A program made the translations under genes and the position numbers. Of a DNA stretch of 12,327 nucleotides, positions 7,093-12,327 are shown in pieces. How positions within the stretch are numbered: position 1 is the stretch's first letter; each line of letters starts with the position of its first letter. The DNA comes from VAZQ01 sp035300505. GTDB lineage: Bacteria; Pseudomonadota; Alphaproteobacteria; Rhizobiales; Xanthobacteraceae. The stretch is taken from assembly GCA_035300505.1 (NCBI GenBank), contig DATGVJ010000063.1, positions 1-12,327 on the forward strand, written 5' to 3'. The notes beneath the pieces were generated by a model. That model was given only the letters and a program-made list of their open reading frames with translations. It ran no database searches and had not been told where the DNA came from.

Positions 7093-8088
7093 TTACTTGC
7101 TCTTCTTCAAGCCGAGATCCGCCATGACCTGCGCAAGCCTTGTGTCGTCCCCGGCGATGACCTTGTGGAACTCATTGGACGGCAAGAAGGCCGGAGTGAA
7201 TCCGATGGCGACCCCGGCATCCAGGAAGGCCTTCGATTCAACCGTGCGCTTGATTGCATCTTCGAGCTTGGCAATGACCGGCTTTGGGGTTCCCTTCGGC
7301 GTTGCGATGCCGCGCCAAAGGTCGAACGAGAGCGGAAAGCCGAGTTCCGTGGCTGTCGGCACGTCGGGGAAAATGGGATCGCGCTTGGGTCCCATCACGG
7401 CGAGGACTCGCAGATCGCCACTCTTGACTTGCGCCACCAGTGCGGCCGGCATCTGCACGACGGCCTCGATGCGTCCCCCTAGGAGGTTGACCATGGCCTG
7501 GCCTTCGCCAAACGGCACATCGATGGCTTTGGCGCCGCCGAGGGCCAGCAGGGCCGCAGCCGAGAAGTGAGTATGGCTCCCGGTGCCGGAATTGCCGACG
7601 CGTACCTTGGAGGGGTTTTGCTTGGCGTAAGCTAAGAGTTCCGCCAGTGTTTTCCACGGTGCGTCGGCGCGCACGGCGAGTGCCGGCGTTTCGACACTGA
7701 CGCGCGCGATGGCGTCGAATTCATTGTAGTCGAACGGCAAGGTGCCGGAATGGTATGTCGTCGAAATCGAATTCGAGTTCCAGATGATCGAGTGGCCATC
7801 CGGCTTCTGCTGTTTGAGATGGTTGTAGCCGATGGCGCCGCCGCCGCCCGTGCGATTGACAACCGGGACCGGTACCTCGAGCAACTTCGACATGCCGTCG
7901 GCGAGATAACGCGCCGTGACGTCGGCTGCGCTGCCCGCACCGAACATGACGGTCATTTCGATTGCCCTGCCGGCCGGATATGGCCGTGCACTGGACGGTT
8001 GCGCCTGTGCCAAAACCGGCATCGCAACGCTCATTGTTAGAAATGCCAACCCCGCAACGATCGTCTTGGTATGCATCACTTTACGCAT
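7093..8088 (-). CDS. tctC: Tripartite tricarboxylate transporter substrate-binding protein (TctC/Bug family)
   Basis: The periplasmic receptor of the adjacent tripartite transporter (331 residues, normal for Bug proteins). A signal peptide covers about residues 1-29, with hydrophobic core TIVAGLAFLTMSVAMPVLA and a likely cut after AQA. The two-lobed Bug fold is recognised by IEMTVMFGAGSAADVTARYLA (about 43-63), NRTGGGGAIGYNHL with KPDGHSIIW shortly after, NPSKVRVGNSGTGSHTHFSA, GGRIEAVVQMPAALVAQVKSGDLRVLAVMG and DVPTATELGFP. Bug receptors bind small carboxylates mainly through backbone contacts, so the ligand cannot be named. GGAGAGG lies four bases upstream of the ATG at 8088. An internal ATG at codon 5 is a possible alternative. 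It is first in the operon and divergent from the dehydrogenase gene, which suggests shared control. Confidence 0.93.
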   Translation of the reverse strand: MRKVMHTKTIVAGLAFLTMSVAMPVLAQAQPSSARPYPAGRAIEMTVMFGAGSAADVTARYLADGMSKLLEVPVPVVNRTGGGGAIGYNHLKQQKPDGHSIIWNSNSISTTYHSGTLPFDYNEFDAIARVSVETPALAVRADAPWKTLAELLAYAKQNPSKVRVGNSGTGSHTHFSAAALLALGGAKAIDVPFGEGQAMVNLLGGRIEAVVQMPAALVAQVKSGDLRVLAVMGPKRDPIFPDVPTATELGFPLSFDLWRGIATPKGTPKPVIAKLEDAIKRTVESKAFLDAGVAIGFTPAFLPSNEFHKVIAGDDTRLAQVMADLGLKKSK

Positions 8089-8479
8089 CAGCCCTCTCCA
8101 CCCGATTGAACGCGATCACCCCGATCACGCATGATTGCGGTCCCATGACGGCATGGCACCGATTAGAGATCATCATCATAGAAATCGACGGCGTGTCGGA
8201 ATCATGGCGTAACATTTGTCAAGTGAGGCAAACAAGCTATCCACCGATAATTCTTTTGACGAAATTCGTTCATGGTTGACCGCGCAGCCAACGAATTCGG
8301 GCGGCCGGCAGTCGTAACGGTATCAATGTGTAGGATGACTAACCGCCGCGGGGCGCGAACTATCGGCCGGAACTTGGTGGCCCTGCCGCAAGTCATCAGC
8401 TACAGATCAGCCCATTCTCGATTCAGTTCTAGCGGGCCGCGGCCTGGCCAGCGTATCCTTAAATTGGAGAAAACGTCGC
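8089..8479. promoter_or_regulatory. Divergent intergenic region, presumed promoters and operator
   Basis: This stretch of 391 bases separates the minus-strand transporter operon from the plus-strand dehydrogenase gene and holds no convincing gene. It must contain promoters in both directions. On the minus strand a perfect TTGACA (8217-8222) could be a -35 box, but no good -10 follows at 17 bases. An inverted repeat, aattcgtt (8263-8270) and aacgaatt (8290-8297) with a 19-base spacer, could be an operator. Near the right end, ggaga (8466-8470) is the ribosome-binding site of the dehydrogenase gene. No regulator gene is present nearby in the window. Confidence 0.45.
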
Positions 8480-9646
8480 ATGTACGCACCCCAAGGCGTG
8501 AAGACCTCGAAGGATTTCCCCATTCCCGACATGCAGAAGGCCTGGGTGCTCGGCGATCCTGGCCAGCTCATCTTCAAGGAGAAGCCTGTTCCGGTCCCGG
8601 GCAAGGCTGAAGTGCTGGTCCGCATCGATGCGGTTGCGATCTGCGCAACCGACCTCGAAGTGATTTATCGCGGCCCGCCGGCCCTCATCGAAGGCGGCCT
8701 GCCGTTCAACAAGAATTGGACACCGGGGCACGAGTATATGGGCACCGTCGCGGCACTGGGGCCTGGCGTCGATGAGTACAAAATCGGTGACCGCATTACG
8801 GTGGAGATCCATGCCGGCTGCGGGCAGTGCAAGCGCTGCCGCGAGGGCATGTACACGTCGTGCCACAACTACGGCAAGAATTACGGCGACGTGAACAAGG
8901 GCCATCGCGCCAATGGGTTCACGACGGACGGCGGATTCTGCGAGTACGCAGTCAACAATATCAACACGATGGTGCACGTCGCCGACGACATGTCGGACGA
9001 GGAGGCGACACTGGTCGTCACTGCCGGAACAGCGATGTACGGCTTGACCGAACTCGGCGGCCTCATTGCGGGCGAGAGCGTGGTCGTCACTGGCCCCGGC
9101 CCGATCGGGCTGCTTGGCGTCGGCGTGGCCAAGGCTTTAGGCGCCTCGCCGGTGATCCTCACCGGCACCCGCGACAACCGCCTCGACATCGGCAAGAAGC
9201 TCGGCGCCGATCACGTCATCAACATTCGCAAAGAGAACCCGATCGAAGCGGTCAAGAAAATCCTCGGTGGCAAGGGCGCGGACTATGTGCTCGAATGCTC
9301 GGCGGCCACCAACGCCCTCAACGAGGCCATGCTGATGGTCAACCGTGGCGGCAAGATCTGCCTCGCCGCGTTCCCGCATGAAGCGGTGCCCGTCGATGTG
9401 GCCAATATCGTCCGCAACAATATCTACGTCTACGGCATCCGCGGCGAGGGCAAGAGCGCGACGCATCGCGCACAGGCATTCATGGAACAGAAGCGCTTCG
9501 ACGCGCGATTGATCCACACGCACACCTTCGAACTCAAGGATTTGCCCGAGGCGATCCGCTACGCGAAGGATCGCATCGAAGACGCGATCAAGGTCGTGGT
9601 GCGCATGCCGTCCGCAGTCGCTGCGAAGAAAATGGCGGCTGCGTAG
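8480..9646 (+). CDS. Zinc-dependent medium-chain (MDR) alcohol dehydrogenase
   Basis: A 388-residue MDR dehydrogenase (threonine/sorbitol dehydrogenase-like) that would oxidise a secondary or primary alcohol with NAD(P). The catalytic zinc ligands are visible as C55 (AICATD) and H84-E85 (PGHEYMG). The structural zinc has all four cysteines: C114, C117, C120 and C128 in GCGQCKRCREGMYTSC. The Rossmann nucleotide loop is GPGPIG at 205-210. The N-terminus has about 17 residues before the usual family start (MQKAWVLGDPG). The ATG at 8480 is kept because ggaga lies nine bases upstream, while the internal ATG at codon 18 has no site at a proper distance. The gene points away from the transporter operon and towards the molybdenum hydroxylase genes. 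Its TAG stop lies inside the terminal inverted repeat of the following repeat element, so the last residues may be element-derived. The substrate is unknown. Confidence 0.92.
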   Translation: MYAPQGVKTSKDFPIPDMQKAWVLGDPGQLIFKEKPVPVPGKAEVLVRIDAVAICATDLEVIYRGPPALIEGGLPFNKNWTPGHEYMGTVAALGPGVDEYKIGDRITVEIHAGCGQCKRCREGMYTSCHNYGKNYGDVNKGHRANGFTTDGGFCEYAVNNINTMVHVADDMSDEEATLVVTAGTAMYGLTELGGLIAGESVVVTGPGPIGLLGVGVAKALGASPVILTGTRDNRLDIGKKLGADHVINIRKENPIEAVKKILGGKGADYVLECSAATNALNEAMLMVNRGGKICLAAFPHEAVPVDVANIVRNNIYVYGIRGEGKSATHRAQAFMEQKRFDARLIHTHTFELKDLPEAIRYAKDRIEDAIKVVVRMPSAVAAKKMAAA

Positions 9647-9713
9647 GGTGGGTAAAATCGCCTGCCGTGAGGTCCGTCATGGGCACGGCGCGTCGGCGAT
9701 TTTGCCCACGCGC

Positions 9714-9766
9714 CGGCGGGCCCGCAAACCGGAACGCGTGGGCAAAAGCGCGCTTGCTGGAGATCG
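9714..9766. repeat. Direct repeat copy A (53 bp)
   Basis: Runs from cggcgggcccgcaaaccgga to tgctggagatcg. It matches 9957-10009 at 51 of 53 positions; the two differences lie in the cccgcaaaccgg part. It lies just inside the left end of the composite repeat element. Confidence 0.8.
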
Positions 9767-9775
9767 AGATTGTAG

Positions 9776-9824
9776 CCCGGATGGAACGCCAAATCGCTCT
9801 ATGCGATTTGGCGTGCAATCCGGG
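9776..9824. repeat. Nested hairpin (gtagcccggat-type palindromic module)
   Basis: The inner arms cgccaaatcgc (9787-9797) and gcgatttggcg (9803-9813) pair perfectly over 11 bases around the loop tctat. The outer arms cccggat (9776-9782) and atccggg (9818-9824) pair over seven. The flanking gtagcccggat...atccgggg pattern is of a repeat type common between genes of Bradyrhizobium relatives (recalled, not searched). Confidence 0.7.
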
Positions 9825-9956
9825 GTTCACGCCACACAAACGGGGTTCCCCCGCATTGCGCCCATAGCCCGTTGGAGACGGGCGTAAACGCCCTAATGAG
9901 CGCGCGAAGAGCGCGATTTGGCTCCATGCGGGCTACGAAATCCCTTAAGCTAGCGT

Positions 9957-10009
9957 CGGCGGGCCCACAAACTGGAACGCGTGGGCAAAAGCGCGCTTGC
10001 TGGAGATCG
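9957..10009. repeat. Direct repeat copy B (53 bp)
   Basis: Second copy of the 53-base unit at 9714-9766, in the same orientation, with two base differences. It lies near the right end of the composite element, before the right terminal inverted repeat. Recombination between the two copies would delete 243 bp. Confidence 0.8.
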
Positions 10010-10068
10010 GGTATGTTGAGAGTTCGCGGATTGCGCGCTTTTACCCACCCTACGCGGAACATTCCGAC

Positions 10069-10989
10069 ATGCTCACGTGCGACAGCTATCTGAGCCCGGC
10101 GACGCTCGAGGAGGCATTCGAGGCGATGGCCGCCAACGCGGGCCGCTATCGACTGGTCGCTGGAGCGACCGACATCCTGCCCTGGGCACGCGAAGGCCGG
10201 GCGGGCGACGTCCACATTCCCGTGCTTATCGACGTCGCCGGCATTCCTGAACTTAACAGGCGTGAGGTGGAAAACGGCAAGGTGCGCCTCGGCGCCGCCA
10301 CGCCCTTCCAGCGGTTCATCGATAACAAGGCGTTGATGGCGGCACTGCCCGTGATGCCGTTTGTGGCGGTGTGGTTCGCCGACGACCAGATTCGCGAGTC
10401 GGCGACCATCGGCGGCAATCTCGTGAATGCCTCGCCGGCGGCCGACGGCACGCCTCCGCTGCTGGCGCACGACGCGGAGGTCCTGCTCGCTGCCCGACGC
10501 AACGGCACAATTCACCACCGCAAGCTTGCACTGTCGAAATTCGTCGAAGGGCCGGGCAGGACGGCGCTGGGCGAAGACGAGATTCTGCTCGAGGTGCAAT
10601 GCGCAGCGCTGCCCAAGCATGGAGCGGCGTTTGAGAAGGTCGGCCAGCGCCGTTCACTCGTGATCTCGACGGTTTGCGTGGCCGCGCTCGTTGAGCTCGA
10701 CGATACGAACCGGAAGCTTGCCGATGTCAGGCTGGCAGTTGCCGGCATCGGGCCGGTGCCTCGGCGCATGGACAAGATCGAGGCGGCGCTGAAGGGACAG
10801 ATGCCGTCCGCGCGCCTGCTCGAGGATGCAGCAGCTATCGCCGGCGATCTCGTTGCCTCGCGCACCCGACAGGAATATCGCCGGGAGGTCGTGCGTGGCT
10901 TTGTGCTGCGCGCGCTCGTCAACGCCGCGCGGCGCGCCGGTGCCAATGACCAGCTGATCACTCCGGAACTGGAGGCCCGTTATGCCTGA
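10069..10989 (+). CDS. Molybdenum hydroxylase FAD-binding subunit (CoxM/XdhB-like)
   Basis: The FAD-binding medium subunit (306 residues) of a xanthine dehydrogenase/CO dehydrogenase-type molybdenum hydroxylase. It passes electrons from the iron-sulfur clusters to its acceptor. FAD-contact motifs are VAGATD (30-35, usual form AGGTD) and SATIGGNLVNASPAADG (111-127). The C-terminal domain has KVGQRRSLVISTV and ends in the usual helix 'YRREVVRGFVLRAL'. The cysteine-rich loop of 4-hydroxybenzoyl-CoA reductase is not visible: there are only three scattered cysteines, so that enzyme is unlikely. An in-frame start at 9997 would place 24 residues within the repeat element, so the ATG at 10069, with GGAA nine bases upstream, is preferred. 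It overlaps the next gene by eight bases, showing coupled translation of the two subunits. Confidence 0.92.
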   Translation: MLTCDSYLSPATLEEAFEAMAANAGRYRLVAGATDILPWAREGRAGDVHIPVLIDVAGIPELNRREVENGKVRLGAATPFQRFIDNKALMAALPVMPFVAVWFADDQIRESATIGGNLVNASPAADGTPPLLAHDAEVLLAARRNGTIHHRKLALSKFVEGPGRTALGEDEILLEVQCAALPKHGAAFEKVGQRRSLVISTVCVAALVELDDTNRKLADVRLAVAGIGPVPRRMDKIEAALKGQMPSARLLEDAAAIAGDLVASRTRQEYRREVVRGFVLRALVNAARRAGANDQLITPELEARYA

Positions 10990-12327
10990 ACTCAAGTTTG
11001 AGGCGACCGTCAATGGTCGCAAGGTCGCCAAGTCCGTCAAACCATTCTCACGGTTGCTCGACTTCCTGCGCGACGATTTGAATCTTACCGGAACCAAGGA
11101 AGGCTGCGGCGCGGGCGAATGCGGCACCTGCTCCGTTTTCGTCAATGGCACATTGGTGAAGTCCTGCCTCGTTCCGGCGGCGAAGGCCAAAGGTACGACG
11201 ATCGAGACCGTCGAGGGTCTCGCGCGCTCAGGTGAGCTTTCCGTCCTTCAGAAGTCGTTCCACAAAACCGGCGCCAGCCAGTGCGGCTATTGCATTCCCG
11301 GCATGGTGATGGCGGCAACCGCCGCGATCCGTGCCAATCCGCTCGTCTCCAATGACGAGATCAAGGAGCGGCTCGGCGGCAATATCTGCCGTTGCACGGG
11401 CTACAGCAAAATCTTCGAGGCCGTCGAACTCGCCCGCGATGTCATGAACGGCGCGCGGCCCGCAACCGCGCTGCTCGAGGACGAGGTCGACGAGGGCCAG
11501 TTCATCGGCGCTAACGTCCGCCGCCTGGATGCGCCGAGCAAGGTCTCCGGCAAGCTCAAGTACGCCGGCGACATGCTGATGCCGGACATGCTGCATGTGG
11601 CGGTCCTGAGATCGCCCCACGCTCACGCCCGCATTGTTTCGATCGACACCAGTGCCGCAGAATCGTTTCCCGGCGTCGAGGGCATCGTCACATCGGCCGA
11701 CGTGCCGGGTGTCGACGGTTTCGGCGTGTTCGTCCAGGACCAGCCCATCATGGCGCGGGGCAAGGTGCGCTACGTCGGCGAGGCCGTCGCCGCAGTTGCG
11801 GCCGACGATGAACTGACTGCCAAGCGCGCCGCGGCCCTCATCAAGATCGTCTACGAACCGTTGCCGGGCCTGTTCGATGCGGACGAGGCGTTGAAACCCG
11901 GGGCGCCGGTCATTCACGATTACGCCCCAAACAACGTCACCAAGCACATCCCGATCAGAAAGGGCGATGTCGAGAAGGCTTTTTCCGAGTGCGACTTGAT
12001 CGTCGAGAACGACTACGAGACGCAGCAGGTCGAGCATGCCTATTTAGAGCCCGAGGCCGGCCTTGCCTATGTGGACCATGATGGCGTGGTGACCGTCATC
12101 TCGCCGAGCCAGAACATCACGCACCACCGCCACATGCTGGCGCGCATCCTTGCGAAGCCCATCAACAAGGTGCGCTTCATCATGAGCCCCGTGGGCGGCG
12201 GGTTCGGCGGCAAGGAGGACATGATCTATCAAGGCATGCTCGCGCTGCTCGCGATGAAGACCGGCAAGCCGGTGCGCCTCGTCTTCACGCGCGAAGAGTC
12301 GATTGCATCGACGGCCAAGCGTCACCC
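10982..12327 (+). CDS. Fused 2Fe-2S and molybdopterin-binding subunit of a molybdenum hydroxylase (partial, runs off window)
   Basis: A single unbroken frame of 448 codons from the ATG at 10982 to the window edge joins two normally separate subunits. Residues 1-160 are the CoxS-like iron-sulfur part: C42, C47, C50 and C62 form the plant-type [2Fe-2S] site, and C101, C104, C136 and C138 (CGYC...CRC) the second. A linker (LLEDEVDEGQFIG) leads into the CoxL/aldehyde oxidase part, with hammerhead KYAGDMLMPDMLHVAVLRSPHAHARI from about 194 and the cofactor-binding GGGFGGK at 405-411. The FeS-Mo order without an FAD domain is that of Desulfovibrio aldehyde oxidoreductase or E. coli XdhD, but here the FAD subunit is encoded separately just upstream. 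Members hydroxylate purines, N-heterocycles, aldehydes or CO. The substrate is not readable, and the residues that help define class lie beyond the window. Confidence 0.93.
   Translation, partial: MPELKFEATVNGRKVAKSVKPFSRLLDFLRDDLNLTGTKEGCGAGECGTCSVFVNGTLVKSCLVPAAKAKGTTIETVEGLARSGELSVLQKSFHKTGASQCGYCIPGMVMAATAAIRANPLVSNDEIKERLGGNICRCTGYSKIFEAVELARDVMNGARPATALLEDEVDEGQFIGANVRRLDAPSKVSGKLKYAGDMLMPDMLHVAVLRSPHAHARIVSIDTSAAESFPGVEGIVTSADVPGVDGFGVFVQDQPIMARGKVRYVGEAVAAVAADDELTAKRAAALIKIVYEPLPGLFDADEALKPGAPVIHDYAPNNVTKHIPIRKGDVEKAFSECDLIVENDYETQQVEHAYLEPEAGLAYVDHDGVVTVISPSQNITHHRHMLARILAKPINKVRFIMSPVGGGFGGKEDMIYQGMLALLAMKTGKPVRLVFTREESIASTAKRH

Larger units (their letters stand above)
9641..10055. 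repeat. 415-bp composite repeat element with 17-bp terminal inverted repeats
   Basis: The ends gcgtagggtgggtaaaa (9641-9657) and its exact reverse complement (10039-10055) bracket the whole space between the dehydrogenase and the FAD-subunit gene. Inside are a 53-bp direct repeat (9714-9766 and 9957-10009), a 13-bp inverted repeat ttttgcccacgcg (9700-9712 with 9735-9747), a hairpin module at 9776-9824 and a second module (about 9864-9936) with tagcccg and cgggcta at its ends. The motif gtgggyaaaa recurs three times in the same orientation. No open frame in it is protein-like, so it looks like a non-autonomous palindromic (REP/MITE-like) element or a cluster of them. Flanking bases show no obvious target duplication. 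Confidence 0.7.

Noticed and set aside
8194..8222. Sigma-70 promoter for the transporter operon from TTGACA at 8217-8222
   Set aside because: The -35 match is perfect, but the bases 16-18 positions on do not resemble a -10 box, so I do not call it as a feature.
8272..8610. 112-codon open frame on the plus strand in the divergent region
   Set aside because: It overlaps the start of the dehydrogenase gene in another frame, has a basic composition and no ribosome-binding site that I could see.
8459..8977. 172-codon open frame on the minus strand
   Set aside because: Antisense to the zinc dehydrogenase gene, without protein-like features.
9641..10055. CRISPR array or transposon with transposase
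   Set aside because: Repeats are only two, unequal in spacing, and nested palindromes dominate. There is no regular repeat-spacer pattern and no transposase frame.
9799..10620. 273-codon open frame on the minus strand
   Set aside because: It runs antisense through the FAD-subunit gene and into the repeat element. Its apparent repeated peptide comes from the 53-bp DNA repeat.
11228..12037. 269-codon open frame on the minus strand
   Set aside because: It lies fully antisense to the FeS-Mo fusion gene, which has all family motifs. Long antisense frames are common in GC-rich codon-biased genes.
10069..12327. 4-hydroxybenzoyl-CoA reductase identity
   Set aside because: The FAD subunit lacks the cysteine-rich loop for the extra 4Fe-4S cluster of that enzyme, and the FeS and Mo parts are fused here.

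Overview
The window looks like part of an alphaproteobacterial chromosome, most likely of the Bradyrhizobium/Rhodopseudomonas type. This is inferred from the high G+C, the gene families present (TctABC transporter with a Bug-type receptor, TAXI receptor, Cox-type molybdenum hydroxylase) and GC-rich intergenic palindromes of the gtagcccggat and gtgggcaaaa kinds. No rRNA, tRNA, CRISPR array, transposase or phage gene was seen.

Left part (1-3780), all on the minus strand. It holds the 5' end of a membrane sensor protein cut by the window edge, a proline-rich single-pass membrane protein with a Sel1/TPR-like tail, and a TAXI-type periplasmic receptor with no TRAP permease beside it. A 48-codon coding remnant (3634-3780) looks like the tail of a lost gene, possibly an alpha/beta-hydrolase.

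Middle part (3777-8088), also minus strand. It is a tripartite tricarboxylate transporter operon in transcription order tctC-like receptor, tctB-like, tctA-like, then a Gfo/Idh/MocA oxidoreductase. The last three are tightly packed: a 1-nt gap, then an ATGA stop/start overlap. The receptor gene is separated from the permease genes by 241 bp that hold an 18-bp perfect hairpin and a palindromic repeat bracketed by 14-bp direct repeats.

Right part (8480-12327), plus strand, divergent from the transporter operon across a 391-bp intergenic region. It carries a zinc-dependent MDR dehydrogenase, a 415-bp repeat element with 17-bp terminal inverted repeats, an FAD-binding subunit of a molybdenum hydroxylase, and an overlapping gene that fuses the 2Fe-2S subunit to the molybdopterin subunit. 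This last gene runs off the window.

Taken together, 3777-12327 reads as a catabolic locus. A periplasmic receptor and secondary transporter bring in a carboxylate-type compound, and three different oxidoreductases (Gfo/Idh, Zn-dehydrogenase, molybdenum hydroxylase) could process it. The substrate cannot be read from the sequence. The more unusual features are the FeS-Mo fusion beside a separate FAD subunit, the repeat element that supplies the dehydrogenase stop codon, and the repeat structure between receptor and permease genes.
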